Part shown: positions 26,213-38,301 of the stretch, in pieces | Layout of the letters: each line of letters opens with the position of its first letter | Numbering within the stretch: position 1 is the stretch's first letter | Position numbers and translations under genes: made by a program | The notes under the pieces: model-generated | Seen by the model: the letters and a program-made list of their open reading frames with translations, nothing else | What the model was told of the DNA's origin: nothing | The model's database searches: none | NCBI RefSeq assembly: GCF_003201605.1 | Contig: NZ_QJJR01000005.1 | Location: 1 to 64,000, forward strand | DNA: 64,000 nucleotides | Direction: 5' to 3' | DNA from: Streptohalobacillus salinus | GTDB lineage: Bacteria > Bacillota > Bacilli > Bacillales > Amphibacillaceae

Positions 26213-27699
26213 CCTTTCACCGCCTGTTCAGCTTCTTGTCGTCTGATTTGATGCGCACCCAGTGAATTTCTTCTGCTTAGTGCGGCAGATAAAACCAAAT
26301 GGCTAACCAGCAACAATTGTTCAGATTGATAGTCATCTAACGATTTTTCCGGATGATAAATTGATGCTTGCTTAGTCATTGGGTATTGATTAAGTATCTT
26401 TTGATAGTGAAGTAGCTCTTTTTCATAGCGTATCACACCTAAATATCGCTCATTGTAACGCTTTAATGCAGCTATTGACAATGATCTCGTTTGCGTTAGC
26501 GGATTGACTGGTTCACAGATTATTTTTTGCGGTTTTTCTATAGGTTTTCTACCTTTTAATACTTCTGCCAGATCTTTACCAAAGACCAGTGCTTCAAGTA
26601 ATGAATTACTCGCCAAGCGATTAGCACCGTGAACACCTGTCGCTGCCACTTCGCCAACTGCAAACAAACCATTAACTGCTGTTTCGTGGTTTGCATCTAC
26701 CTGTAAACCACCCATTGTAAAATGTGCGCCTGGTTGAACAGGGATCAGTCCTTGTGATAAATCAAGCGCATGTCGCTTCAATAGCCCAGAGATTTGCGGA
26801 AACCTTTGGTCAAATTGCTTTACAGGCGTAATATCTAAATAAATTTCTTCACCATTTAACTGCACCTGATAGAGCGCTTGGCTGACCACATCACGAGAAG
26901 ATAAATCTTTGAGTGGATAATTGTCCAACAATCGTTCCCCTTGACCATTGACTAACACAGCCCCTTCTCCTCGAACTGCCTCAGAAATAAGGAAGGGACG
27001 TCCCTTTATTGATGCAAGTGTTGGATGAAACTGAATAAATTCTAAATCTTTAACGTTGGCACCGGCACGGTACCCAAGGGCAATCCCATCCCCCATCAAT
27101 AATGGATGATTAGAGTGGTTTTCGAATATTCCAGCATAGCCACCCGTCGCAAGTACAACCACATCAGCAATGTATTCTTGCCTCTTAAGTTTTTGATTCA
27201 CCGTTCTTACACCCACACAGCGACCCGCGACAGTCATTAAGTCAATCACTGTTTGATTTTCTATTATCGTTACGTGCCCTTTTAGGAGGTGATGATAATG
27301 CTTGATTAGTCGGCGTCCCGTTTGATCACCACCCGCATGAAGAATTCGGCGGTATTGATGCGCTCCTTCTTTCCCTAAGTGATACCGTCTCCCTGATCGG
27401 TCAAATGAAAACCCAGAATCAATCAAGTCATTAATTACAGATTGGGCACCAGCTATGAGCTTCTGCACTTGTTCAACATCATTATGAAACCCACCTGCAA
27501 TGAGTGTATCATGGATGTGGCTATCTAGATGATCATTCGTTTCAACCACACAAGCGACACCGCCTTGTGCTTTTACCGAATTCCCATGTGTTAGTTTCCC
27601 TTTCGTAATCATCGTTATCTGATAATCCATGAAGAGATAGCGAGCAAGCTGACAAGCCGCAAGGCCTGTTCCGATTATTAACAGTTTTTTTCGTTTCAT
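26209..27699 (-). CDS. nadB: L-aspartate oxidase
   Basis: FAD enzyme oxidising L-aspartate to iminoaspartate, first step of de novo NAD synthesis. N-terminal FAD loop GTGLAACQLARYL, covalent-type succinate dehydrogenase family signature NSVKAQGGVACV, substrate arginine region SEAVRGEGAVLVN, and HFTMGGLQVD are visible. Start taken at ATG 27699 (AGGG 5 bases upstream); an in-frame GTG two codons earlier is possible. 496 residues, slightly below the E. coli form. First gene of the nadBCA operon, divergent from nifS with an overlapping control region. Confidence 0.95.
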   Translation of the reverse strand: MKRKKLLIIGTGLAACQLARYLFMDYQITMITKGKLTHGNSVKAQGGVACVVETNDHLDSHIHDTLIAGGFHNDVEQVQKLIAGAQSVINDLIDSGFSFDRSGRRYHLGKEGAHQYRRILHAGGDQTGRRLIKHYHHLLKGHVTIIENQTVIDLMTVAGRCVGVRTVNQKLKRQEYIADVVVLATGGYAGIFENHSNHPLLMGDGIALGYRAGANVKDLEFIQFHPTLASIKGRPFLISEAVRGEGAVLVNGQGERLLDNYPLKDLSSRDVVSQALYQVQLNGEEIYLDITPVKQFDQRFPQISGLLKRHALDLSQGLIPVQPGAHFTMGGLQVDANHETAVNGLFAVGEVAATGVHGANRLASNSLLEALVFGKDLAEVLKGRKPIEKPQKIICEPVNPLTQTRSLSIAALKRYNERYLGVIRYEKELLHYQKILNQYPMTKQASIYHPEKSLDDYQSEQLLLVSHLVLSAALSRRNSLGAHQIRRQEAEQAVKG

Positions 27700-27716
27700 A
27701 GTCACCCTACTTTACA

Positions 27717-27741
27717 GTTGTCTTTACACCTATATTTACAT
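27717..27741. promoter_or_regulatory. Putative NiaR (NadR/YrxA) operator between nadB and nifS
   Basis: The stretch TTGTCTTTACACCTATATTTACAT contains two TTTACA repeats 12 bases apart, resembling the niacin-responsive NiaR/YrxA site in the same divergent spacer of B. subtilis. It lies between the -35 and -10 of the nifS promoter and over the -10 of a nadB promoter. The consensus is from memory, so moderate confidence. Confidence 0.55.
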
Positions 27742-27746
27742 ATAAT
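27718..27746 (+). promoter_or_regulatory. Promoter of nifS
   Basis: TTGTCT (27718-27723), 17 bases, TATAAT (27741-27746); the ATG follows 40 bases later. On the opposite strand TTGTTT, 17 bases, TATAGG gives an overlapping divergent nadB promoter. Confidence 0.65.
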
Positions 27747-27786
27747 AAAGGAAACAACAACCTATTTCAAGAAGAGAGTGAGAGAA

Positions 27787-28908
27787 ATGATTTATTTGGA
27801 CCATGCTGCCACAACAAAACCATTAAAAAATGTCTTAGCTACTTATCATCAAATCGCATCCAAACACTTTGCGAATCCATCTAGTCCCCATCACTTAGGC
27901 GAATCATCAGAAGACATAATCCTCGCAGCAAAAAAGATTTGGTGCGATTACTTTAATATTCCTGCACACGGCATCATTTTTACGTCTGGGGGAACAGAAA
28001 GCAATTATTTACTGATTAAAACCTTACTTTTTCAGCAGCGCCAAAATGAAGCTGTACATATTATTGCGACAACCGTCGAACATGCTTCTCTTTATGAAAC
28101 ATTAAAAATATTAAAGAGAAGATCAGACATTTCAGTAACCTTCCTACAACCAGAAAAAAATGGAAAAATAAGCAGAAATCAATTGGTTCAAGCACTTAAA
28201 CCCACAACAAAACTCATTACCATTCAAACAACAAACAGCGAAACTGGTATTCAACAAGACATTAAAATGATCGGGGCATTTGCCCAAGAGCACAAGTTAT
28301 TTTTTCATACAGACGCCGTGCAAGCTTTTGGTAAATGCAATCTAGCGCATATCTTTGATCATGCAGATGCCGTATCAATTTCCGCACATAAAATTCATGG
28401 TGTTAAAGGAATCGGAGCCCTTTTAATTAAGCACCCAGAAAATTTAGCAAAACCTTTTTATGCTGGAAGTCAATTTGGGTTTAAACAAGGGACCATCGAC
28501 CCTGCCCTTATTGCTAGCTTTGCAGTTGCCACCGATGATTATATTAGCCATGAAAAGACACGTCTTGATCAACTCAAAATGTGCCGACGTTATTTTATTG
28601 AACAGTTACAAGCAGCTCAATTACCTCTGACAATAATCAATCGTGAAAATGAACAATCACATATCATTGCTTGCCTATGCGACAACGTTTCTGGCGACTT
28701 GATTCAACAAGCACTTAATCGCCAACAAATATACGTCTCCACTAAGAGCGCTTGCCAGAGCCATTCATCTGGCCCCCTTCGTTCGTTAGCACCACTATTT
28801 GGTGACAATCAGCATCATCATTTTCTCAGAATAAGCTGTGGTTATTTCACGTCATTGGAAGATCTCGATCAGGTGATCAAACTGCTGACTAAGCACTTGC
28901 GAAAGTAA
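27787..28908 (+). CDS. nifS: NifS/IscS-type cysteine desulfurase, NAD-operon linked
   Basis: PLP enzyme supplying sulfur; in Bacillus the nifS gene divergent from nadBCA is needed to build the NadA Fe-S cluster. From ATG 27787 the 373 residues show MIYLDHAATTKP at the N-terminus, H-containing HTDAVQAFGK, PLP-lysine K202 in SAHKIHGVKG, and catalytic C323 in STKSACQSHSSGP (group I loop). The ribosome binding site is weak (GAGAGTGAG), and the frame is open 23 codons upstream, but that region overlaps the promoter. The NAD repressor gene that follows nifS in B. subtilis is absent. The second cysteine desulfurase, SufS, is in the suf operon. Confidence 0.9.
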   Translation: MIYLDHAATTKPLKNVLATYHQIASKHFANPSSPHHLGESSEDIILAAKKIWCDYFNIPAHGIIFTSGGTESNYLLIKTLLFQQRQNEAVHIIATTVEHASLYETLKILKRRSDISVTFLQPEKNGKISRNQLVQALKPTTKLITIQTTNSETGIQQDIKMIGAFAQEHKLFFHTDAVQAFGKCNLAHIFDHADAVSISAHKIHGVKGIGALLIKHPENLAKPFYAGSQFGFKQGTIDPALIASFAVATDDYISHEKTRLDQLKMCRRYFIEQLQAAQLPLTIINRENEQSHIIACLCDNVSGDLIQQALNRQQIYVSTKSACQSHSSGPLRSLAPLFGDNQHHHFLRISCGYFTSLEDLDQVIKLLTKHLRK

Positions 28909-28954
28909 ATGATTTAGTCTGGGTTATTCACTTGACACACATCTTGTTTACGTT

Positions 28955-28977
28955 AATCCAGAAGCGCTGGACTAACG
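28955..28977 (+). terminator. Hairpin downstream of nifS
   Basis: TTAATCCAG pairs with CTGGACTAA (one G-U) around 5 bases, 46 bases after the nifS stop. There is no T run, so termination strength is doubtful. The remaining gap to 29156 shows only a small GC-rich hairpin near 29107-29127. Confidence 0.4.
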
Positions 28978-29156
28978 GTTTAAAGCAGCTATTGCGAAAT
29001 CTTCAAGTCTTTCAAGTTGTTTTAAATGGCTAATAGAAAGGATTCTTTTCTGGTTTTATATTCATTTATATGTAAATATATGTTATTCTTTTTACACACT
29101 AACCACATGCCCTACTTAATAGGGGGCTTCAAAATTGACAGGAAAGAAGTGATTTA

Positions 29157-29366
29157 ATGAAGAAAGTAATTTTACCGTTGTTAGCCGCTGTCGCCACCAT
29201 GGTTCTCTTGTTTTGGATAGGCGCTACCTTTGATTTATCTCTGCTTGATTTCTCACTGGTGCTTCACTCACCCGATGACGGAGGATTTAATTTCAATGTC
29301 GATATCGCTTTATTACCTATTGCACTTGGTCTAATCACTGGTTTCATCCTCGAGCGTCAATTATAA
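29157..29366 (+). CDS. Small two-helix membrane protein, unknown
   Basis: 69 residues. A first hydrophobic segment at about 4-23 (VILPLLAAVATMVLLFWIGA), an acidic extracellular-type loop with PDDGGFNFNVD (about 39-49), and a second segment at about 50-64 ending in ILERQL. The pattern is plausible for a real small membrane protein but I do not recognise the family. The ribosome binding site is poor (AAAGAAGTG 5 bases before ATG). A terminator shared with sufB follows. No neighbouring gene suggests its role. Confidence 0.55.
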   Translation: MKKVILPLLAAVATMVLLFWIGATFDLSLLDFSLVLHSPDDGGFNFNVDIALLPIALGLITGFILERQL

Positions 29367-29389
29367 GCTCTATGCTAAATCTCAATACT

Positions 29390-29434
29390 TAAAAACCCCG
29401 AAACGATGCGTGTACACATCATTTCGGGGTTTTA
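29390..29434. terminator. Bidirectional terminator between the small membrane protein and sufB
   Basis: AAAACCCCGAAA.GATG pairs with CATC.TTTCGGGGTTTT, with T or A runs on both sides, between convergent genes. Confidence 0.88.
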
Positions 29435-29444
29435 TCATACCAAA

Positions 29445-30842
29445 TTAACCAATGCTGCCTTCCATTTCGAAGGAGATCAATCGATTCATCTCTACCGCAT
29501 ATTCCATCGGTAACTCTTTTGTGAATGGCTCAATAAAGCCCATGACAATCATTTCTGTCGCTTCTTGCTCAGAAATTCCTCGACTCATTAAGTAGAAGAG
29601 TTGTTCTTCTGATACTTTTGAAACTTTTGCTTCGTGTTCAAGTGAAATATTTTCGTTTAAGATTTCATTGTATGGAATCGTATCAGATGCTGATTGGTTA
29701 TCCATAATCAATGTGTCACATTCGATGTTCGAACGTGCACCATCTGCTTTACGACCAAAGTGAACAATCCCGCGATACGATACCTTACCACCTTGTTTTG
29801 CGATTGATTTTGAGACAATCGTGGATGATGTATTCGGTGCTAAGTGAATCATTTTCGCTCCTGCATCTTGGTGTTGACCTTTACCCGCAATTGCAATCGA
29901 CAAGGTCATTCCGCGTGCGCCTTCACCCTTTAAGAGAACGGCTGGATATTTCATCGTTAGTTTGGACCCAATGTTGCCATCAACCCATTCCATCGTTGCA
30001 TTTGCTCCGGCTGTTGCTCTTTTCGTTACTAAGTTATAGACATTGTTTGCCCAGTTTTGTATGGTTGTGTATCGACAATAGCCATCTTTCTTCACGTAAA
30101 TTTCAACGACGGCACTATGCAGTGAATTTGTTGTAAAGACTGGTGCTGTACACCCCTCTACATAGTGCACCGATGCACCTTCATCAACAATAATTAACGT
30201 CCGTTCGAATTGTCCCATGTTCTCAGAGTTAATTCGGAAGTATGCTTGAAGGGGTGTATCTGTTTTAACTCCTTTAGGTACGTAAATGAACGAACCACCT
30301 GACCACACCGCTGAATTTAATGCAGAAAACTTATTATCAGTATAAGGAATTACTTTCCCGAAATATTCTCTAAATAAATCTTCATTTTCTTTAAGCGCTG
30401 TGTCCGTGTCTTTGAAGATGATTCCTAAATTGCTCAAGTCTTCTTTCAAACTATGATAAACAACTTCTGATTCATATTGTGCTGAAACCCCTGCTAAATA
30501 TTTTTGTTCAGCTTCAGGTATCCCTAGCTTATCAAACGTGCGTTTAATTTCTTCAGGTACTTCGTCCCATGAGACTTCAGAGCGTTCAGAAGGCTTAACA
30601 TAATAAGTGATTTCATCAAAATCAAGTTCTGACAAATCGCCACCCCACTGTGGCATTGGTGTATTATAAAAATGTTTCAGTGCTTTTAAGCGGTAATCTA
30701 ACATCCACTCTGGTTCATCTTTTATATTTGAAATTTCTCTGACAACTTTTTCTGTTAATCCTTTTTCTGTCCGGAAGATTGATACGTCTTTATCGTGAAA
30801 GCCGTATTTGTATTCCCCAACATCAGGTGCATTCTTAGACAT
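29445..30842 (-). CDS. sufB: Fe-S cluster assembly protein SufB
   Basis: Core scaffold subunit of the SufBC2D complex on which Fe-S clusters are built in the cytoplasm. 465 residues of the SufBD beta-helix family; C-terminal [41 protein letters not shown] and [13 protein letters not shown] are family blocks. AAGGAGGGC precedes ATG. Last gene of sufC-sufD-sufS-sufU-sufB, the standard Bacilli order, with a terminator after it. Confidence 0.97.
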   Translation of the reverse strand: MSKNAPDVGEYKYGFHDKDVSIFRTEKGLTEKVVREISNIKDEPEWMLDYRLKALKHFYNTPMPQWGGDLSELDFDEITYYVKPSERSEVSWDEVPEEIKRTFDKLGIPEAEQKYLAGVSAQYESEVVYHSLKEDLSNLGIIFKDTDTALKENEDLFREYFGKVIPYTDNKFSALNSAVWSGGSFIYVPKGVKTDTPLQAYFRINSENMGQFERTLIIVDEGASVHYVEGCTAPVFTTNSLHSAVVEIYVKKDGYCRYTTIQNWANNVYNLVTKRATAGANATMEWVDGNIGSKLTMKYPAVLLKGEGARGMTLSIAIAGKGQHQDAGAKMIHLAPNTSSTIVSKSIAKQGGKVSYRGIVHFGRKADGARSNIECDTLIMDNQSASDTIPYNEILNENISLEHEAKVSKVSEEQLFYLMSRGISEQEATEMIVMGFIEPFTKELPMEYAVEMNRLISFEMEGSIG

Positions 30843-30875
30843 AATAGCCCTCCTTTATTTCAAGCTTAAGTCTCT

Positions 30876-33833
<2,958 letters not shown>

Positions 33834-33857
33834 ATAACCCCTCCTTACTACTTTAAC

Positions 33858-34637
33858 TTATTCTCCTACCGTCTCGTCTTCAATACCAAATTCTTCTTTA
33901 ATCCATTCATACCCTTCACTTTCTAAACGATCAACAAGTTCCGGTCCACCTGATTTCACAACACGTCCTTGCATCATCACGTGTACGTAATCTGGTGTAA
34001 CATAGTTAAGTAGGCGCTGATAGTGGGTAATAATTAAGCAACCAAAATTTTCATTCCGTAATTTATTGATTCCTTTCGACACAACTTTTAAAGCATCGAT
34101 ATCGAGTCCAGAATCGATTTCATCAAGTATACCGATGGCTGGTTTTAATAACATTAGCTGCAAAATCTCATTACGTTTCTTTTCGCCACCAGAAAAACCT
34201 TCATTAAGATAACGTTGCGACATATTCTTATCCATCTCAAGATAATCCATTGCGTTATCCATTTCTTTAATGAATTTCATCAATGGGATTTCATCGCCTT
34301 CTTCACGATGGGCATTAATCGATGAACGCAAGAAGTCTGATGTCGTTACACCACTGATTTCACTCGGGTACTGCATAGCGAGGAATAGCCCCGCTTTTGC
34401 ACGTTCATCAACTTCCATCTCTAAAACATCCTTACCATCAATTAAGATTTCACCCTTAGTCACTTCATACTTCGGATGCCCCATAATTGCAGATGCTAGT
34501 GTTGATTTACCCGTACCATTCGGTCCCATAATGGCATGAAATTCGCCACCTTTTATTGTTAAATCGACACCTTTTAATATCTCTTTACCTTCGATTTCTA
34601 CATGAAGATTTCTTATTTCTAACGTTGATCCACTCAT
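33858..34637 (-). CDS. sufC: Fe-S assembly ATPase SufC
   Basis: ABC-type ATPase driving the SufBCD scaffold; not a membrane transporter. Walker A GPNGTGKST (about 39-47), Q-loop LAMQYPSEI, signature NEGFSGGEKKRNEILQ, Walker B AIGILDEIDSGLDID, and the switch histidine in LIITHYQRLL. 259 residues. First gene of the operon, GGAGGT before ATG. I found no clear promoter in the 300 bases upstream. Confidence 0.97.
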   Translation of the reverse strand: MSGSTLEIRNLHVEIEGKEILKGVDLTIKGGEFHAIMGPNGTGKSTLASAIMGHPKYEVTKGEILIDGKDVLEMEVDERAKAGLFLAMQYPSEISGVTTSDFLRSSINAHREEGDEIPLMKFIKEMDNAMDYLEMDKNMSQRYLNEGFSGGEKKRNEILQLMLLKPAIGILDEIDSGLDIDALKVVSKGINKLRNENFGCLIITHYQRLLNYVTPDYVHVMMQGRVVKSGGPELVDRLESEGYEWIKEEFGIEDETVGE

Positions 34638-34856
34638 CTCTATACCTCCAACTTAAATATAGTTTATAATTATTAAGACATGATCGATAAACTCAATCAT
34701 TCTCACTTTATTCTCATTACAATCTTATACTATTTCAAATCTTATATCAAGATTTTAAGACCATTCAATCCAACTTATTATACCGAAACGTTTAAAAACT
34801 AGCTAATTCATGAATTTTTCTTTAAGTTACGCTTATAAAAGTTAACTAAAATAAAA

Positions 34857-34905
34857 CACCCCCTCACCTTATCAGTAATAATCTGATAGATGGGGGGGAT
34901 CACTT
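34857..34905 (-). terminator. Terminator after the 62-residue gene
   Basis: Minus strand: a C-rich/G-rich stem closing on CTATCAG/CTGATA with a 7-base loop, followed by TGTTTTATTTT. The seven-G run makes the stem unusually GC-rich for this genome. Confidence 0.8.
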
Positions 34906-34935
34906 TTTCTCATTTAGTTTATTTAATTGACTGAC

Positions 34936-35124
34936 CTAACGATGAATATCGTGGTCCATCTCTTTCGCTGCTTCCAAACCTCTACGGTGACTTTGTTCAC
35001 GTTTTTTCTCTACTTCTAAGCGCTTTTCAATATTCATTTCATACTCGCTAAAATTCATTCCATGTGACTGGTGCATCGCCTTTTCCATTTCTGGTGTGTA
35101 CGTTAAATTTAGCTTTTCAGACAT
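34936..35124 (-). CDS. Small hydrophilic helical protein, unknown
   Basis: 62 residues, start at ATG 35124: MSEKLNLTYTPEMEKAMHQS, then a highly charged EMNIEKRLEVEKKREQSHRR helix. Likely a cytoplasmic coiled-coil or helical peptide. No family recognised. A TTG further upstream in frame lies inside the promoter, so it cannot be the start. GGGAG is 15 bases from the ATG, too far alone, but ATCT/AGAT in between can pair and shorten the distance. Monocistronic, with its own promoter and strong terminator. Confidence 0.6.
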   Translation of the reverse strand: MSEKLNLTYTPEMEKAMHQSHGMNFSEYEMNIEKRLEVEKKREQSHRRGLEAAKEMDHDIHR

Positions 35125-35167
35125 ATCTAATTTAGATGTCTCCCTTTTTGTTTTATTTAATACATAA

Positions 35168-35196
35168 AGTGTAGCATCCGATAGGTATTTAGCCAA
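35168..35196 (-). promoter_or_regulatory. Promoter of the 62-residue gene
   Basis: Minus strand TTGGCT (35191-35196), 17 bases ending TGC, TACACT (35168-35173), an extended -10. Confidence 0.6.
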
Positions 35197-35271
35197 ACGT
35201 CAAATACGAGGCTCTTAAGCGAAATATCCCCAAATATTAAGTTCAGTAAAACTCACGTATCATAAATAGCA

Positions 35272-35305
35272 AATAGGGACGATTTCTTTTGAAATCGTCC
35301 CTATT
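35272..35305 (-). terminator. Terminator of metNIQ
   Basis: AATAGGGACGATTTC pairs perfectly with GAAATCGTCCCTATT around 4 bases, just after the metQ stop; the downstream minus strand is moderately T-rich. Confidence 0.78.
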
Positions 35306-35309
35306 CCTC

Positions 35310-36122
35310 TTAGTTAGCGCCGACAGGAACAACCTGACCTTCGTACTGTTCTTCGATAAAGCTTTGAATCTCTTCTGACTGCAGGACTTCAACTAATCGA
35401 TTTAGATGTTCATCATCCTCATCTTCTGCACGTGCGGCAATAATATTCACATACAATGAGTCTGAATCTTCAACAAAGAGTGCATCATCCGCCGGCGAAA
35501 GACCCGCTTCAATCGCATAGTTTGTATTAATAGCAACCAATGTGTCTGACTCATTCTCATAGGCTTCGATTAAGAATTCCGGGTTAACATCTGGTGAAAA
35601 GGTTAAGTTTAATGGGTTGTCAATGATATCATCCACAGTAGCCCCAGCTTTATCTACACCTTCCGCTAATGTAATAAAGCCTTGTGCTTCAAATAACGAA
35701 AGAATTCGACCATGATCAGGTACATTACGACTGATGATAACTTCTGTGCCTTCTTCAATCTCTTCTACACTTGAAATATCTTTCGAATAGACGCCTAAAG
35801 GTTCAATATGAATGCCACCTAAGTTCACTAGATCATATCCGTTATCGTCCATCGAAAGTTCAAAGAACGGAATGTGTTGGAAGTAGTTCGCATCTATTTC
35901 TCCGCGTGACAAATCTTCATTTGGTAGTGCATAGTCTGTATACGTTTCAATGGTTAAGGTAATGCCTTCCTCTTCTAAAATCGGCTTCGCTTCTTCAAGT
36001 ACCTCGGCATGCGGTACAGATGTTGCACCCACTTTAATTTCATTTTCTGCACTATCCTCACTGCATGCTGCTAGAAAACTTACCGACAATAACACAACTA
36101 ATAACGTTACAATTTTTTTCAT
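35310..36122 (-). CDS. metQ: Methionine-binding lipoprotein MetQ
   Basis: Substrate-binding lipoprotein of the MetNIQ methionine ABC importer. Signal peptide with lipobox SFLAAC, lipid-modified C20; mature part belongs to the NlpA family with KVGATSVPHAEVLEEAKPIL, YFQHIPFFE and the NLGGIHIEPLGVYS block. 270 residues. AAGGGG before ATG. Last gene of metN-metI-metQ behind a SAM riboswitch, which confirms the methionine link. Confidence 0.95.
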   Translation of the reverse strand: MKKIVTLLVVLLSVSFLAACSEDSAENEIKVGATSVPHAEVLEEAKPILEEEGITLTIETYTDYALPNEDLSRGEIDANYFQHIPFFELSMDDNGYDLVNLGGIHIEPLGVYSKDISSVEEIEEGTEVIISRNVPDHGRILSLFEAQGFITLAEGVDKAGATVDDIIDNPLNLTFSPDVNPEFLIEAYENESDTLVAINTNYAIEAGLSPADDALFVEDSDSLYVNIIAARAEDEDDEHLNRLVEVLQSEEIQSFIEEQYEGQVVPVGAN

Positions 36123-36167
36123 TTTGTATTCCCCTTTTCCTTTTTATATTTATATTTAAAAGCCGTA

Positions 36168-36833
36168 TTACCGCTTATCAATCTTTCTCGTTACCGCATC
36201 ACCAATCGCTTGGAAAATAAACACAATAACTACAATTAAAATCGTACAAATATAAACGATATCCATGTCACGTCTAGTAAAACCATAATAGTAAGCATAG
36301 TCGCCAAGTCCGCCGGCTCCAATTGCACCAGCAACTGCTGTGTAGCCAATCAACGCAATAGCGGTAACAGTAAGTCCTGAAACGAGAGCTGGTAGTGATT
36401 CGCGTAATAGTACTTTGAAAATAATTGTGCGTGTCTTTGCCCCCATTGCTTTCGCTGCTTCAATTACACCACCATCTACTTCTTTCAAAGCAATCTCGAC
36501 GAGTCGACCATAAAACGGTGCAGAACCGAGAATTAGCGCGGGTAAGGCTGCCGTTGGCCCCCTAAATGTACCAAAGAGAAAAATCGTAATTGGTAAGATT
36601 AAGAAAATAAGAATTATAAAAGGTACTGCTCTAAAAATATTAACAAAGGCTGCTGTGACTAAGTGAACCCACTTGTTTTCCCACAAACCACCTGGCTGAG
36701 ATAAGTAAATCAATAATCCTAAAATGACACCTAGAATAAGGGTGCCAAGCAGTGCTGCTAGTGTCATATACAGCGTTTCACCTGTCGCGACGACAAGATC
36801 TGCCCAGTCAATGTTCGGAAATAAATTAGTCAT
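36168..36833 (-). CDS. metI: Methionine ABC transporter permease
   Basis: Membrane subunit of MetNIQ (metP in B. subtilis naming). 221 residues, five helices, with the EAA loop EIALKEVDGGVIEAAKAMGAKTRTIIFKVLLRES (about 125-158) that docks on MetN. Starts inside the last codons of metN (8-base overlap) with GGAGG 10 bases upstream. Confidence 0.94.
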   Translation of the reverse strand: MTNLFPNIDWADLVVATGETLYMTLAALLGTLILGVILGLLIYLSQPGGLWENKWVHLVTAAFVNIFRAVPFIILIFLILPITIFLFGTFRGPTAALPALILGSAPFYGRLVEIALKEVDGGVIEAAKAMGAKTRTIIFKVLLRESLPALVSGLTVTAIALIGYTAVAGAIGAGGLGDYAYYYGFTRRDMDIVYICTILIVVIVFIFQAIGDAVTRKIDKR

Positions 36834-37851
36834 GCGTGATAACCTCCACTTCTACTGAGGTTTGTTCAATATATTGAATCGCTTCTTGAACCGTAACTTC
36901 TTCTCCAACCATTTGTACATAGAGTGATCCATATGCGCCTTCTTGGGTCCGTTTTATATTTCCTTGCAAAATATTCACATCCACCTTAAATTTCTTAGCT
37001 ACTTCACTGATCAATGCTTGATTTGTATTTTCTTTGATAAACTGTAGTTTTAACACATGACCTTCAGCGACGGTTGCAATAAAACTATCTTCAGCTACCT
37101 CATCGTCAGGTTTACCCATGACTTGTTCGACAAACTTTTTCGTTACATTTTTCTTTGGATGTGAAAAGACATCTAAAACCGAGCCTTGCTCAACGATACG
37201 ACCCGCTTCCATAACCGCAACATTATGACATATTTTCTGAATAACGTGCATTTCATGTGTAATAAGAATAATTGTTAACCCGAGCTGCTTGTTAATGTCT
37301 ACTAAGAGAGCCAAGATTGAATCTGTTGTTTCTGGATCTAAGGCTGATGTTGCCTCATCACACAGCAACACTTTCGGTCGATTTGCTAAAGCTCTGGCAA
37401 TACCAACCCGTTGTTTTTGTCCCCCGCTCAGTTGAGACGGGTAACTGGTTTCTTTACCAGATAGACCAACTAAATCAACCAATTCTTGTACGCGTTTTTC
37501 AATCTCTTCTTTACTTACACCTGCAATTTCAAGCGGAAAAGCAATATTTTCACTAACTGTACGTGACCACAACAAGTTAAAGTGCTGAAAAATCATCCCG
37601 ATATTTTGACGTTTAACACGTAAGGCATTTTTCGACAGGCCAGTGATTAACTCCCCTTCAATTTCCACCCGACCACTCGTCGGTTCTTCTAAGCGATTAA
37701 TCAATCGAATAAAGGTACTCTTTCCCGCTCCACTGTAGCCAATCACACCGAAAATTTCACCTTTTTCTATCGATAAACTGAGTTGGTCTACGGCAACCAA
37801 TTCTGATGACGCCGTTTTAAAAATTTTAGATAATTGATCAATAACAATCAT
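36826..37851 (-). CDS. metN: Methionine ABC transporter ATP-binding protein MetN
   Basis: ATPase of the methionine importer. Walker A GYSGAGKST, signature LSGGQKQRVGIARAL, Walker B VLLCDEATSALDP and H-loop ILITHEMHVI; residues from about 260 form a NIL domain (LKLQFIKENTNQALISEVAKKF) that senses methionine for trans-inhibition. Start at ATG 37851 because GGGGGAG lies just before it; the ATG at 37869 precedes that site. 341 residues. First gene after the SAM riboswitch. Confidence 0.96.
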   Translation of the reverse strand: MIVIDQLSKIFKTASSELVAVDQLSLSIEKGEIFGVIGYSGAGKSTFIRLINRLEEPTSGRVEIEGELITGLSKNALRVKRQNIGMIFQHFNLLWSRTVSENIAFPLEIAGVSKEEIEKRVQELVDLVGLSGKETSYPSQLSGGQKQRVGIARALANRPKVLLCDEATSALDPETTDSILALLVDINKQLGLTIILITHEMHVIQKICHNVAVMEAGRIVEQGSVLDVFSHPKKNVTKKFVEQVMGKPDDEVAEDSFIATVAEGHVLKLQFIKENTNQALISEVAKKFKVDVNILQGNIKRTQEGAYGSLYVQMVGEEVTVQEAIQYIEQTSVEVEVITHD

Positions 37852-37966
37852 GTGACTCCCCCATTTCAAAATTCTCTCTTTTAGTATACCTAATCACCCA
37901 GTCGATGACTAATGGTAATCCTCTCTTAAAAATTAAGAAAAGCGCCTCCCTGCTCTCTAAATAAGA

Positions 37967-38008
37967 GAACAAAAAGACGCTGGTATCATAACAGTACCGT
38001 GTCGTTGT
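37967..38008 (-). terminator. Terminator/antiterminator platform of the SAM riboswitch
   Basis: GAC..GGTA pairs with TACC..GTC before TTTTT (terminator). The flanking GATAAGAGAACAA can instead pair with TTGTTCTCTTAT, an antiterminator that competes with helix P1 of the aptamer. Confidence 0.7.
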
Positions 38009-38131
38009 TCTCTTATCATCCAAAACACTAAGTGTTTTGCAGGAATTGGCACCTTTTTAACTAACATGCGTTGTTAGTTAACGGTTGCCGGGCTTCGCAG
38101 GGCCAGTCCCTCCGCCTCTCTTGATAAGAGT
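38009..38131 (-). promoter_or_regulatory. SAM-I riboswitch (S-box) upstream of metNIQ
   Basis: Minus strand shows the S-box blocks: CTCTTATCAAGAGAGGCGGA, GGGACTGGCCCTGCGAAGCC, CGGCAACC, AAGGTGCCAATTCCTGCAAA and TTTTGGATGATAAGAG closing helix P1. SAM binding should favour termination upstream of metN. Confidence 0.97.
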
Positions 38132-38210
38132 CATAACTATTTAATTGGTTAATGGTGATAATAGCACGCTACGTTTGTCATGTCAATCATTTTTCAGGAT
38201 TTTTTATGCG

Positions 38211-38219
38211 TGCTATACT
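38211..38219 (+). promoter_or_regulatory. Extended -10 promoter of the redoxin gene
   Basis: TGCTATACT lies 83 bases before the redoxin ATG; -35 is not clear. Confidence 0.45.
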
Positions 38220-38301
38220 AGGGATACTTCAATCACGCTTGACTGAAGTCATCTAGATTCTCGACAAACCCAAACAAAACAAGGATTAAGGACGTGATCA
38301 C

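Noticed and set aside
29711-30136. 141-codon plus-strand frame inside sufB
   Set aside because: Antisense to a complete, well-supported sufB; composition is an artefact of the opposite-strand codons.
37838-38023. 61-codon minus-strand frame upstream of metN
   Set aside because: It lies in the SAM riboswitch expression platform and leader; no ribosome binding site.
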